64,000 nucleotides of DNA. It comes from Sphingobium aromaticiconvertens. Its GTDB lineage: Bacteria > Pseudomonadota > Alphaproteobacteria > Sphingomonadales > Sphingomonadaceae. The notes under the pieces are model-generated. The model was not told the origin of the DNA. It made no database searches and saw only the letters and a program-made list of their open reading frames with translations. Location of the stretch: contig NZ_JBANRJ010000001.1 in the NCBI RefSeq assembly GCF_037154075.1, forward strand, positions 4,025,501 through 4,089,500, in the 5' to 3' direction. Of the stretch, positions 46,112-55,164 are shown piece after piece; position 1 is the first letter of the stretch; every line of letters starts with the position of its first letter. Position numbers and translations under genes: made by a program.

Positions 46112-46149
46112 GGCCGTGCTGCCCTCGAGAAATGAGCGCGATAATCCGA

Positions 46150-46446
46150 TCAGACCGGCCGTCTGAGCGGTTGCCCATTCGCGGCTCTGGCCGCTTCTTC
46201 GAGGGCGAAACCAATCTCGAACATCAATTCGGCGGCTTCGCCGGCTGTCAGATGTAGCCGGACCGTGCTCGTCCCAACGCGCGCTTCCAGTAGGAGCATG
46301 CGGGCGTCGTCGCCCTCTCTATTCGGTAGCGCCCGCACGCGCACCTGCCGGACCGGTGCGTTCTTTTCCGGATCAGAGTCGAACCGAAGCGACAGGCGCC
46401 CTGCTTGGCCCTTGTCTTTCGGCAGTCCGCCGGTTTCACCTGTCAT
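46150..46446 (-). CDS. Hypothetical protein
   Basis: 98 residues. Beta-rich middle (RMLLLEARVGTSTVRLHLTAG) and a helical end (EAAELMFEIGFALEEAARAA). Unknown. A palindromic operator copy sits about 103 bases upstream, placing it in the putative local regulon. Confidence 0.55.
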   Translation of the reverse strand: MTGETGGLPKDKGQAGRLSLRFDSDPEKNAPVRQVRVRALPNREGDDARMLLLEARVGTSTVRLHLTAGEAAELMFEIGFALEEAARAANGQPLRRPV

Positions 46447-46548
46447 CGCCTATCCATCAATCAGGGGGTTGGTCACGGAATCGCTTTTGGTCGATTCAGC
46501 CGATAATCATATTTCACACATGGACTATAGATCAATACAACTACATTT

Positions 46549-46565
46549 TGATGTACTGAACATCA
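46549..46565. promoter_or_regulatory. Palindromic operator, copy 5
   Basis: TGATGT-ACTGA-ACATCA, a perfect consensus match, between the 3' end of the Hyf operon and the gene at 46150-46446. Confidence 0.6.
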
Positions 46566-46587
46566 CACGATATCGGGAAGTCGATGC

Positions 46588-47079
46588 CTAAAGCGCCTGA
46601 CGAGCCGCAAACCCGACCGCACCGAATCCGGCAACTCCAATGCTCATCAGCGCAGGCCATCCGACTGCCGCTATAACCGGCCATCCAAGAAGGTCGGCTG
46701 CAGCCACTACGATATGGGGCGGCGCCACGAGCGTGAGCACGGCCATGGCGATCGCGGCCAACCAGACGCGAACGAGCAGTTCGCGGGTCACCGCATTCGG
46801 CGCAGCGGGGTTCATACCATGCGATATTTGTCGAATGCGGGCGGCGGTCCGTGCCATGACCCGCCGACTTGTCAGAGCCACGTTCATCGCCAGGAGAAGA
46901 CAGGCCCATGACAAGAGCGGAGAGACGTCGACATGGTCTGCGCGATCGACGAGCATCGGCCCTGTCAGATCGTATCGCGACAACAGGGCAAAGCCCAAAA
47001 CGGCAAGGATCCCCATCGCAAACTGCTGGAGTGCGGCAACGACACCGGCGTGAAAGAGCCATAGCGTCGGCACGCGCAT
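46588..47079 (-). CDS. Membrane protein at the end of the Hyf-like operon
   Basis: 163 residues (ATG 47079, or GTG 47085 overlapping the previous stop). About four membrane helices: FHAGVVAALQQFAMGILAVL, LLSWACLLLAMNVAL, VWLAAIAMAVLTLVA and a last WPALMSIGVAGFGAVGFAA. Not a recognised Hyf subunit. It directly follows the HyfI-like gene, so it may be an accessory or anchor subunit. Confidence 0.7.
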   Translation of the reverse strand: MRVPTLWLFHAGVVAALQQFAMGILAVLGFALLSRYDLTGPMLVDRADHVDVSPLLSWACLLLAMNVALTSRRVMARTAARIRQISHGMNPAAPNAVTRELLVRVWLAAIAMAVLTLVAPPHIVVAAADLLGWPVIAAVGWPALMSIGVAGFGAVGFAARQAL

Positions 47080-47081
47080 CG

Positions 47082-47615
47082 TCACCTGGACGGGACCTTC
47101 CGGTTCGACTGCTCCATCAGCGCGATGAGGCCTTTCAAGAGCATGACCGGCGAAGGCGGGCAGCCTGGGATGTGCAGATCGACGGGTACTACCGCCGATA
47201 CGCCGCCCAGGACGGCGTAGCTGCCGGCGAAACAGCCTCCATCGGCCGCGCAATCTCCGGCGGCAACGACCCATTTGGGCGCAGGGGTCGCGTTGTAGGT
47301 CCGCTCCAGCGCCTCACGCATATTCTTCGTCACGGGCCCCGTCACCAGCAGCACATCGGCGTGACGCGGCGAGGCGACGAAGCGCAGGCCGAAGCGCTCG
47401 ATGTCGTAGAATGCATTGCCCAGCGCATGGATTTCGAGCTCGCAACCGTTGCAGGAACCGGCATCGATCTCGCGGATCGAGAGGCTGCGACCGAGCTTCT
47501 GCCGGGCGACGCCCCCCAACCGACCAGCAATATCCGCGATCATCGACAGATCCGGATCGGGCCGCGGCTCGGTGAGCGGCGGTCGGATCAGGCTTTCGAA
47601 CAGGAGCTTGCGCAT
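47082..47615 (-). CDS. hyfI: Hydrogenase-4-like small subunit (NuoB/HyfI type)
   Basis: 177 residues. Iron-sulfur ligands Cys55 and Cys58 (SCNGCE), Cys122 (GDC) and Cys152 (PGCPPSP) for the proximal cluster are conserved. It transfers electrons between the ferredoxin-like donor side and the large subunit in NuoB/HycG/HyfI proteins. Operon position after the HyfG-type gene is standard. Confidence 0.9.
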   Translation of the reverse strand: MRKLLFESLIRPPLTEPRPDPDLSMIADIAGRLGGVARQKLGRSLSIREIDAGSCNGCELEIHALGNAFYDIERFGLRFVASPRHADVLLVTGPVTKNMREALERTYNATPAPKWVVAAGDCAADGGCFAGSYAVLGGVSAVVPVDLHIPGCPPSPVMLLKGLIALMEQSNRKVPSR

Positions 47616-47624
47616 GGGCGGAGC

Positions 47625-49139
47625 CTATAAGTCATGCCCCGAATAGGAGCAGTTGAACGATTTGTTGCAGAGCGGGAAATCCGCGACGATGTTGCCCTCG
47701 ATCACGGCTTCGAGCAGCGGCCACTGGAACCAGGACGGGTCGCGCAGATGGCAGCGCTCGACAGTACCGTCCGGACCGAGCCGGAGCCAGCACAGGATAT
47801 CGCCGCGAAAGCCCTCAACCAGTGCGAGGCCCTCACATGTTTGCTTCGCCTTGGGGAGCGCGACCGCGATGTCGCCGGGCGGCATGCCCTCAATGATCTG
47901 GTCGATCAGGCCGAGGCTCTGTTCCACTTCGCGGATGCGCACCCAGACTCGCGCATTGACGTCGCCTTCAGCCAAGATCGGTACGTCGAACCGAAGCCGG
48001 TCATAGGGCGCATAGGCAAGGTCATAGCGTGCATCGAAGACACGTCCAGACGCCCTGCCGACATATCCGCCGGCGCCATATTGGCGCGTGAGGACATGGG
48101 AAAGCGTGCCGGTGCCGACGGTGCGATCCTGCAGCGATGCGGTTTCGTCGTACAGGTCGACCAGCGGCGGGAAGGCTTTGCGGATCATCGCCACAAGCGC
48201 GCTTATGCCGTCCTGACCGGGGCAATCGAGGTCGACGGTCACACCACCGGGAACGACCCGGTCCATCATCAGCCGATGGCCGAAGCATAGATCGGCCTGG
48301 CGCAGCACGCGTTCGCGCAGCACTGCGGTGTGGGCATGCATCAACGCGAAGGACGCGTCGTTGCAGACCGCACCGATGTCGCCCAGATGGTTCGCGATCC
48401 GTTCCAGCTCGGCCATCAGCGCCCGCAGCCAGTGCGCCCGACCAGGGATTTCGATCCCGAGCGCGGTTTCGGCCGCACGGGCGAATGCGATGGAACAGGC
48501 CACGGTGCTGTCGCCCGACAGTCGCGCCGCGAACCGCGCCGCGCGGTCCGGCGCCGCGCCCGCCATCTGCGCTTCCACCCCCTTGTGCGCGTAGCCGAGC
48601 CGTTCCTCGAGCCGCACGACGGCTTCGCCGTTCGCGGTGAACCGGAAATGACCGGGTTCGATGATGCCGGCATGGACGGGGCCAACGGGGATCTGGTGCA
48701 GACCCTCGCCCTCGGCGGTAAGGAAGGCATAGGCTTCCCCTTCGCCGCTCGCTGCGGACCGCGCGCCGAGCGGATGGTGGACGGACCAACGGCCATGATC
48801 GAGCCAGGGACGATCATCGGGCGCGCCCACGGGCTCGAACCCGAACAGGTCCCGGATCGTGCGCTCGAGCCGATGTGCGGGCGCATGATGCCGGGCGACC
48901 GAGGGAAACCGCCCCTCCTGGCAGGCAAGGCTTGCGACCGCCAACTGACCACGCTCCGCATCGAGCACCGCCATATGGACCGTGCCTTCATCGCCCCACA
49001 GCCCCGACAGCGTCCAGCGTCCCTCGGCAAGCTGCTCGATCAGCATCGACCATGTGTCGGCATCGACCGGTATCCGCGGCCAAAGCTTGTGAGGATGCAG
49101 CGGAACCGCGCCGGAAAGCGTTTCGATCAAACTCGGCAT
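47625..49139 (-). CDS. hyfG: Hydrogenase-4-like large subunit (HyfG/HycE type, NuoC-NuoD fusion)
   Basis: 504 residues from ATG 49139. N-terminal NuoC-like domain (about 1-150) and a NuoD/large-subunit domain. The positions where NiFe enzymes have their two CxxC motifs read ARLSGDSTVACS and FNCSYSG, so the nickel ligands are largely lost. It therefore belongs with the hydrogenase-related (Ehr-like) complexes, not with true hydrogen-evolving enzymes. Electron partner unknown. Confidence 0.88.
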   Translation of the reverse strand: MPSLIETLSGAVPLHPHKLWPRIPVDADTWSMLIEQLAEGRWTLSGLWGDEGTVHMAVLDAERGQLAVASLACQEGRFPSVARHHAPAHRLERTIRDLFGFEPVGAPDDRPWLDHGRWSVHHPLGARSAASGEGEAYAFLTAEGEGLHQIPVGPVHAGIIEPGHFRFTANGEAVVRLEERLGYAHKGVEAQMAGAAPDRAARFAARLSGDSTVACSIAFARAAETALGIEIPGRAHWLRALMAELERIANHLGDIGAVCNDASFALMHAHTAVLRERVLRQADLCFGHRLMMDRVVPGGVTVDLDCPGQDGISALVAMIRKAFPPLVDLYDETASLQDRTVGTGTLSHVLTRQYGAGGYVGRASGRVFDARYDLAYAPYDRLRFDVPILAEGDVNARVWVRIREVEQSLGLIDQIIEGMPPGDIAVALPKAKQTCEGLALVEGFRGDILCWLRLGPDGTVERCHLRDPSWFQWPLLEAVIEGNIVADFPLCNKSFNCSYSGHDL

Positions 49140-49152
49140 GGTTGTTCCCCGG

Positions 49153-50613
49153 TCAATGGAGCAGCCTCGCGACATGCTGGAACCAGGCGACCAGCGGCGG
49201 CGGCAGGTAAATCCCCGCGATCAGCACCAGCATGAGATGGGTCGCCAAGGGAAGATAGGACGCCTTGACCGGCTCGCTATGTCCGCTGGGTTCGCCGAAC
49301 GCGACGCCCTGAAGCCGCAGCATGAGCGCGCCGAACGCGAACAGCAGGCCGATCACCAGCGGGATCGCGAGCAGGGGCTGGCGCGCAAAGGTGGAACTGA
49401 CCACCAGAAACTCGCTCATGAAGATGCCGAACGGTGGCATGCCGGCGATCGCGACGACGCCAGCGACCAGCCCCCAGCCGAGCAACGGGTGGGAGACGGT
49501 AAGGCCGCGAAGATCTGCGAGCTTCTGCGTGCCCTTGGCCTGCGCGATATGACCGACGGCGAAGAAGATCGCGGACTTGGTGAGGCTGTGCATCGTCATG
49601 TGGAGCAGCCCGGCGAAATTCGCGAGCGGGCCGCCGATGCCGAACGCGAAGGCGATGATGCCCATATGTTCGATCGAGGAGTAGGCGAACAGCCGTTTGA
49701 TGTCCCGCCGACGGTACAGCATGAAGCCGGCAAAAATCAGCGACACCAGTCCCATCGTCGCCATCAGCGGACCCGGCGCAATCGCGCCCGGATTCGCGGC
49801 GAGCAGCAGCTTGAAGCGCAGCACGGCGTGGAGCGCGACATTGAGCAGCAGACCCGACAGCACCGCCGAGATCGGGGTCGGACCTTCGGCATGGGCATCG
49901 GGAAGCCAGGCGTGGAGCGGCGCCAGACCCACCTTGGTGCCATAGCCGAGCAGCAGGAATACGAAGGCGAGATTGAGCAATGCCGGATCGAGCGCGGCGG
50001 CATGGCCGATCAGCACGGTCCAAATCATGCCGTCGGGGCCTTCGCCCACCACCGGGCGCGCCGCCATATAGACCAGGATCGTGCCGAACAGCGCGAGCGC
50101 GATGCCGACGCTGCCGAGAATGAAATATTTCCAGGCCGCCTCCAGCGCTTCATGAGTTTGATAGATGCCGACCATCAGCACGGTCGTGAGCGTCGCCAGC
50201 TCGATCGCGACCCACATCAGCCCGATATTGTTCGCCAGAAGCGCCAGATTCATGGCGAACAGCAGGATCTGATACATGGCATGGTAGAAGCGCAGCTGGA
50301 CCGTCGTCAGGCGTCCGATCTCCAGTTCATGGGCGATATAGCTCGCGCTGAACACGCTGGTGGTGAAACCGACCAAGGTATTGAGCACGATGAAGACGAT
50401 GTTGAGGTCATCGACCAGCAGATAGGATCCAGGCGCCGGCTTGTGGATGAACAGGGACAGCGCCGCGAGCAGCGTCAGAAAAGCCGAACCCGCGTTGAGC
50501 CGGGCGGACAGCCTGTACCCCGGCAGGCACAGCAGCAACAGCGACGTCGCGAAGGGTATCGCGAGGATCAGTGCGACATTGTTCGCCGCGATCCAGTCAA
50601 TCACTTCGCTCAT
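49153..50613 (-). CDS. hyfF: Hydrogenase-4-like proton-pumping subunit (HyfF/NuoN type)
   Basis: 486 residues, about 14 membrane helices. Antiporter-like subunit of the Mrp/Nuo family: GLAPLHAWLPDAHAEGPTP and the Lys and His in helix 7-8 (LGYGTKVG, SLTKSAIFF) are the proton-path residues. MPPFGIFMSEFLV near the end is typical. Confidence 0.92.
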   Translation of the reverse strand: MSEVIDWIAANNVALILAIPFATSLLLLCLPGYRLSARLNAGSAFLTLLAALSLFIHKPAPGSYLLVDDLNIVFIVLNTLVGFTTSVFSASYIAHELEIGRLTTVQLRFYHAMYQILLFAMNLALLANNIGLMWVAIELATLTTVLMVGIYQTHEALEAAWKYFILGSVGIALALFGTILVYMAARPVVGEGPDGMIWTVLIGHAAALDPALLNLAFVFLLLGYGTKVGLAPLHAWLPDAHAEGPTPISAVLSGLLLNVALHAVLRFKLLLAANPGAIAPGPLMATMGLVSLIFAGFMLYRRRDIKRLFAYSSIEHMGIIAFAFGIGGPLANFAGLLHMTMHSLTKSAIFFAVGHIAQAKGTQKLADLRGLTVSHPLLGWGLVAGVVAIAGMPPFGIFMSEFLVVSSTFARQPLLAIPLVIGLLFAFGALMLRLQGVAFGEPSGHSEPVKASYLPLATHLMLVLIAGIYLPPPLVAWFQHVARLLH

Positions 50614-51272
50614 CCGCGCCTCTCCCGGAGATCATCGAGCGCCTGGAGATCGACCGTGTCGAAGCACTCGCGGATGCGGAACAGGAAGATGCCGATGACG
50701 ATGAACGCGACGAGAACGGAGAAGGCGACGCTGATCTCGACGACGAAGGGCATGCCCTTGGCGCCGGTGGCGGCGAGGATCAGCCCATTCTCGAGCGACA
50801 TGAAGCCGACCACCTGGCTGACGGCGTTGCGCCTGGTCACCATCATCAGCAGGCCGAGCAACACCACCGACAGCGCGAAGGCGAGATCCTCGCGTGCGAG
50901 CGTGCCGGCATCCGCGGTGACGCGCAGCACGACGACGATCGACAGGGCGACGAGCGCGAGGCCCGCCAACATGGTCGTGCCGACATTGAGCGCTGTTTCG
51001 ACCTCGCGGTGGATACCGAGCCGCCGGATCATACGATGCAGCGCCACCGGGATGACGATCGCCTTGACGATGAGCGCGATCGCCGCCGTCAGATAGAGGT
51101 GCGGCGCACCCTGCACATAAGCTTGCCACGATACCGACAAGGCCAGCACCACGGCTTGGAAGGCGAAGACGTTGAGCAGTGCCGACAGGCGATCCTGATA
51201 GAGCAGCAGCAGGCTGACCAGCACCAGGCTGCCCGCAAGGAAATGGGCGATATCGAAGGCGAACTTGTCCAT
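50610..51272 (-). CDS. hyfE: Hydrogenase-4-like subunit (HyfE type)
   Basis: 220 residues, about seven membrane helices; the C-terminal part resembles NuoK (MSLENGLILAATGAKGMP). ATG 51272 overlaps the previous stop by one base, and its own stop overlaps hyfF by four, so translation is tightly coupled. Confidence 0.88.
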   Translation of the reverse strand: MDKFAFDIAHFLAGSLVLVSLLLLYQDRLSALLNVFAFQAVVLALSVSWQAYVQGAPHLYLTAAIALIVKAIVIPVALHRMIRRLGIHREVETALNVGTTMLAGLALVALSIVVVLRVTADAGTLAREDLAFALSVVLLGLLMMVTRRNAVSQVVGFMSLENGLILAATGAKGMPFVVEISVAFSVLVAFIVIGIFLFRIRECFDTVDLQALDDLRERRG

Positions 51273-52240
51273 CAGAGGCTCCGCGACACGAAGCGCAGGA
51301 GCGTGCCCAGGAACCCCAGCATCAGCGCGGCTCCGAGAAGATCCGGAACCCGGAACACCCGCATCTTGGCGATCATGGTCTCGAATAGCGCGAGCATAAT
51401 GGCGGCCACACCCAGCTTGGCCGCATAGACGACAACGCCGATCAGATGGACACGGAGCGGCGCGCCAGCCGGGGCGAGCCCCCATGGCACGAAGATGCAG
51501 GCGATGAGCGATGCGTAGAGCAGAAGCTTGATCGAGGAGGCCAACTCGATCAGCGCGAGGTGCCGTCCGGAATATTCCAACACCATCGCTTCATGCACCA
51601 TGGTGAGCTCGAGATGCGTCGCCGGATTGTCGACGGGAATGCGGCCGTTTTCGGCGATCGCGACAATGATGAGCGCGATCAGCGCCATGCCGAGCGAAAC
51701 GCGCAGACCCACACCCGCCAGCATCACATTGGCCACGGTTGAAAGCTGGGTCGAGCCGGCGACCAGAGCGATCGTGAACACGATCATGATCAGTGCCGGC
51801 TCGGCCAGCGTCGCGATCATAGCCTCGCGGCTCGATCCGATCCCGCCGAAGCTGGTGCCGACATCCATGCCGGCGAGCGCGAGAAAGAAGCGCGCACTTC
51901 CAAGCAGCGCGATGATGACGATAAGGTCCGCCGACCAGCTGAACAGCAGCCCGGTCGCGAAGGTCGGTACCAGGGCCGCCGCCACCCAGGTCGCGGCGAA
52001 GACGATATAGGGCACGATCCGGAACAGCCAGGACGCGCTCTCGGCGATGACGGCTTCCTTGCGGACCAGCCGGATCAGGTCGCGATAGGGCTGCAGCAAC
52101 GGCGGTCCCTGCCGGCGCAGCAGCCGCGCCTTCACTTTGCGCACCAACCCGGTCAGGAGCGGCGCCAACACCAGCACCAGCACCATCTGCGAGATCTGGA
52201 TCGACAAACCGTCGATCAGCGACATGTCGATCATGGCCAT
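51272..52240 (-). CDS. hyfC: Hydrogenase-4-like subunit (HyfC/HycD, NuoH type)
   Basis: 322 residues, eight membrane helices. NuoH-like: RRQGPPLLQPYRDLIRLVRKE and ENGRIPVDNPATHLELTMVHEAM carry the conserved acidic residues of the connecting channel. Overlaps the end of hyfB by 10 bases. Confidence 0.92.
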   Translation of the reverse strand: MAMIDMSLIDGLSIQISQMVLVLVLAPLLTGLVRKVKARLLRRQGPPLLQPYRDLIRLVRKEAVIAESASWLFRIVPYIVFAATWVAAALVPTFATGLLFSWSADLIVIIALLGSARFFLALAGMDVGTSFGGIGSSREAMIATLAEPALIMIVFTIALVAGSTQLSTVANVMLAGVGLRVSLGMALIALIIVAIAENGRIPVDNPATHLELTMVHEAMVLEYSGRHLALIELASSIKLLLYASLIACIFVPWGLAPAGAPLRVHLIGVVVYAAKLGVAAIMLALFETMIAKMRVFRVPDLLGAALMLGFLGTLLRFVSRSL

Positions 52241-54246
52241 GATGCGATGATCAGCAGGAGGAGGACAAGGGCGCCGAAGACGAGACTGAGATAGCGGCGG
52301 ATGGTGAGGAACTGCAGATGGTTCAATCGTTCGGCGAGAACGTTGACCAGGCCCACGACGGGATCATAGACCAGCTCCCAGGCCAGATCGTGCAGCGTGA
52401 CGGTCATGCGCGCGGGGCGACCATCTCCCGGCGCCGGCATGTCGACACGCTCGGTCGCGCGGAAGGCGAAACCGCCGAACACGCGCCGCACGGGCTGGGC
52501 GAAGCTGTTGGCCGTATATTGGGTCGCCGGGCTGCTGTTGGGGAATCCGCAATCCCATGCCGGAGCCCTGCGCACCCTGTTCGAAGCGACGCGATGGATC
52601 ACAAAGGCTGCCAGCGACGCTGAGACGGTGATGAACAGGAAAACCAGCAGGCCGTTATAGGAACTGCGGCTCTCGGCGATCGGCACGATCGAAAGCCAGG
52701 CAATATGGGTCTGGACCGGCATCCGCGTGTCCGTAAGCCCATCCACGACAGGCGCGAGCGCATCGATGATGAGTGCCGGGAAAACCCCGGTGAACAGGCA
52801 TAGCAGAGCCAGGATCGCCATCGCTGTGATCGACAAGCGGTCGACGTCGTGCGCCTTTGTTGCCGCCTCGCTACGCGGCCGGCCGAGGAAGGTGATACCG
52901 AACGCGCGGACGAAACAGGCCGCGGCCAGCGCCGCGGCCAACGCAAGCAGGGCGCCGACCACCGGGACCAACAACTTCAGCGCCCATTGCGGAAGGTCGG
53001 GACTAAGCAGGATGGCTTGCAGCATCAGCCATTCCGACGCGAAGCCGTTGAGCGGTGGCAGCGCCGAGATCGCGGCGGCGCCGACAAGGAAGAGCAGGCC
53101 CGTCGCCGGCATCCGGTTCAACAAACCGCCGAGCATCTCCATTCTCCGCTCGCCGGTCGCCGTAAGGACCGCACCGGCGCCGAAGAAGAGCAGGCTCTTG
53201 AACAGTGCGTGGTTGAGGACATGGAAGAGAGCGGCAGTCATCGCGAGCGCGGCCGCCGCCTTCATGCCATTGCCCTCGAACGCAAGCGCGAGTCCGAGCC
53301 CGACGAATATCAAGCCGATATTCTCGATCGTGCTGTAGGCCAGGACGCGTTTGATGTCGTTCTGCATGAGCGCGTAGAGAACGCCGAGCGCCGCCGTGCC
53401 GGCGCCAGCGATGAGCACCGGAACACCCCACCACCAGGCCGGCGGCCCGAGCAGATCGAACACGATCCGGATGAAGCCGTAGACCGCGACCTTGGTCATG
53501 ACGCCGCTCATCAAGGCCGAGACATGGCTGGGCGCCGCCGGATGGGCGAGCGGCAGCCAGACATGCAGCGGCACGAGTCCGGCCTTGGAACCGGTCCCGA
53601 GCAGGGCAAGGGTGAGCACCAGCCCCGTAAGGTCGCCAGATGGTCCGCGCGCGCGCATCGTCGCGAAGGCATATCCGCCCTCGGGGCCTGCCAGGAGACC
53701 GAAGGCAAGCAGGAGCGCGAACGTCCCGGCGCTCGCCATGACGAGATAGACATAGCCTGCCCTGCGATTGTCGTCGTCGCGATGGTGGGTCATGACCAGT
53801 GCCCAGGACGCGAGCGACATGAATTCCCAGGACAACAGAAAGGTGAAGGCGTCATCGGCGAGCAGCACCAGGTTCATGCCGGCGAGGAACGCCGGAAAAA
53901 AGGGCAGCACACGCCGGGGCTCGCTTTCGTGGCGGCCATAGCCAAGGCCGTAAAGGCTGGCGGCCGCGCCGCCGAGGTTGATCACGAGAACGAAGAATGC
54001 ACTGAGCGCGTCGAGGCGGAAATTTGCGCCGATCCACGGCAGGCCCAATGGCAGGACCGCTATCGAGTCGATCGCAGGGCTCGCCAGGAGGTGGACCAGC
54101 GCGACTGCTACGGCCAAACCGCAGGTGGCAATGCTGACACCATATACAGCCCGCCGCGCCAGTGCAGATCGCCTGATCACCACGCCCAAGCCGACAGTGC
54201 AGAGCAGAACCGCAACGTGCCACAGCAGCAGGATGATCGGCGCCAT
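52231..54246 (-). CDS. hyfB: Hydrogenase-4-like proton-pumping subunit (HyfB, NuoL type)
   Basis: 671 residues from ATG 54246. Largest membrane subunit with about 16 helices: LLSWEFMSLASWALVMTHH, GLVPLHVWLPLAHPAAPSHV, MTKVAVYGFIRI, HVLNHALFKSLLFFGAG. Lys and His of the pumping channel are present. First structural gene of the operon; ferredoxin-type subunits HyfA and HyfH are absent. Confidence 0.92.
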   Translation of the reverse strand: MAPIILLLWHVAVLLCTVGLGVVIRRSALARRAVYGVSIATCGLAVAVALVHLLASPAIDSIAVLPLGLPWIGANFRLDALSAFFVLVINLGGAAASLYGLGYGRHESEPRRVLPFFPAFLAGMNLVLLADDAFTFLLSWEFMSLASWALVMTHHRDDDNRRAGYVYLVMASAGTFALLLAFGLLAGPEGGYAFATMRARGPSGDLTGLVLTLALLGTGSKAGLVPLHVWLPLAHPAAPSHVSALMSGVMTKVAVYGFIRIVFDLLGPPAWWWGVPVLIAGAGTAALGVLYALMQNDIKRVLAYSTIENIGLIFVGLGLALAFEGNGMKAAAALAMTAALFHVLNHALFKSLLFFGAGAVLTATGERRMEMLGGLLNRMPATGLLFLVGAAAISALPPLNGFASEWLMLQAILLSPDLPQWALKLLVPVVGALLALAAALAAACFVRAFGITFLGRPRSEAATKAHDVDRLSITAMAILALLCLFTGVFPALIIDALAPVVDGLTDTRMPVQTHIAWLSIVPIAESRSSYNGLLVFLFITVSASLAAFVIHRVASNRVRRAPAWDCGFPNSSPATQYTANSFAQPVRRVFGGFAFRATERVDMPAPGDGRPARMTVTLHDLAWELVYDPVVGLVNVLAERLNHLQFLTIRRYLSLVFGALVLLLLIIASWP

Positions 54247-54256
54247 TCCCACGCCC

Positions 54257-54556
54257 CTATGCCAACCGTGATCCAATCGGGACGGATGGCCCGGAGCCAC
54301 CGGTCCCGGCGAGTGCCTTGAACCGAACGCCACGACCTCCGCCCTGGCTGACTGCTCCCTCCGCGATAAATTCGATGTCGGCCCTGTCGAACGCCGCGAT
54401 CAGCTTCATCAGCGATTCCACATTGCCGCGGATGATGTCCTTGCTGGACTCCATCCGCTGGATCGTGGGCATCGACAATCCGGACAACCCGGCCAGCTCG
54501 CGCTGGTCGATCCCGAGCAGGGCGCGGGCCCCTCGCAACTGGGCAGCTCCGATCAT
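54257..54556 (-). CDS. Small XRE-family regulator heading the Hyf operon
   Basis: 99 residues from ATG 54556 (GGAGG upstream); TTG 54574 is less likely. RGARALLGIDQRELAGLSGL, then LSMPTIQRMESS is nearly the HTH of the regulator at 29066-29395, and the C-terminal GGGRGVRFKAL matches the GIGRGVRL end. It is the first gene before hyfB and a palindromic operator copy lies 79 bases upstream, so autoregulation of the whole operon is likely. Confidence 0.87.
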   Translation of the reverse strand: MIGAAQLRGARALLGIDQRELAGLSGLSMPTIQRMESSKDIIRGNVESLMKLIAAFDRADIEFIAEGAVSQGGGRGVRFKALAGTGGSGPSVPIGSRLA

Positions 54557-54634
54557 ACGCAAGCCTCCCGCCAAGCCTTCAACGATAGGATATCAGGTTT
54601 GCTTTAGCAATGATAACATGCCAAGATATGATAT

Positions 54635-54651
54635 TGATGTTTTATATATCT
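54635..54651. promoter_or_regulatory. Palindromic operator, copy 6 (XRE-hyf)
   Basis: TGATGT-TTTAT-ATATCT, two mismatches in the second half-site, embedded in an AT-rich promoter stretch. Confidence 0.45.
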
Positions 54652-54690
54652 GTTGTGATGCAACCTTCAACCCGGGACGCAGGTCCGTAG

Positions 54691-55059
54691 ATGGTCGAGC
54701 CCACACCGCTTCTGTCCGCTTCGCGCGGATTGTGTCCTCGCTGCGGGGCGAGGGGTTTATTCGCTGGCTGGGTGCGCTTCGCGCCGGGCTGTTCGGCTTG
54801 CGGCCTCGATTACGCCAGGTTCAATGTCGGTGACGGCCCCGCGGCCTTGTTGGTCATGATCGTCGGGGGCATCGTCGTCACGCTGGCGATCACCACTGAA
54901 CTCAGTGCGCACCCCCCATTCTGGGTGCACATCATTTTGTGGGTGCCGTTGACGATCGTCCTCGTCATCGGCGCGCTTCGGCTTGCGAAAGGGCTTCTGC
55001 TCGCCTTCGAATACCGCCACACTAAAGAGAAAACCCCTCCCGATGGCCCGGCGCAGTGA
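54691..55059 (+). CDS. DUF983 family membrane protein
   Basis: 122 residues. Zinc-ribbon-like CPRCGARGLFAGW and CSACGLDYARFNVGDGP, then two membrane helices (LLVMIVGGIVVTLAI and IILWVPLTIVLVIG): the DUF983 signature. Role unknown; some relatives sit with cytochrome oxidase genes. Confidence 0.9.
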   Translation: MVEPTPLLSASRGLCPRCGARGLFAGWVRFAPGCSACGLDYARFNVGDGPAALLVMIVGGIVVTLAITTELSAHPPFWVHIILWVPLTIVLVIGALRLAKGLLLAFEYRHTKEKTPPDGPAQ

Positions 55060-55164
55060 GCATCTCAGCGCACACCGGCGTTGGGGCTGGATGCGCAAGA
55101 GCGTGACCCGCGCAATCCAATCGTGGCCGTTCGGCATGCCCTGCCCCTATGGTACAATCCGGCA

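Noticed and set aside
47625..49139. True NiFe hydrogenase large subunit
   Set aside because: Neither CxxC pair needed to hold nickel and iron is intact.
49138..51096. 652-codon plus-strand frame opposite hyfF/hyfE
   Set aside because: Product rich in Arg, Gln and His without any domain; pure shadow of the Hyf genes.
52849..54321. 490-codon plus-strand frame opposite hyfB
   Set aside because: Same reason: antisense of a well-supported NuoL-type subunit.
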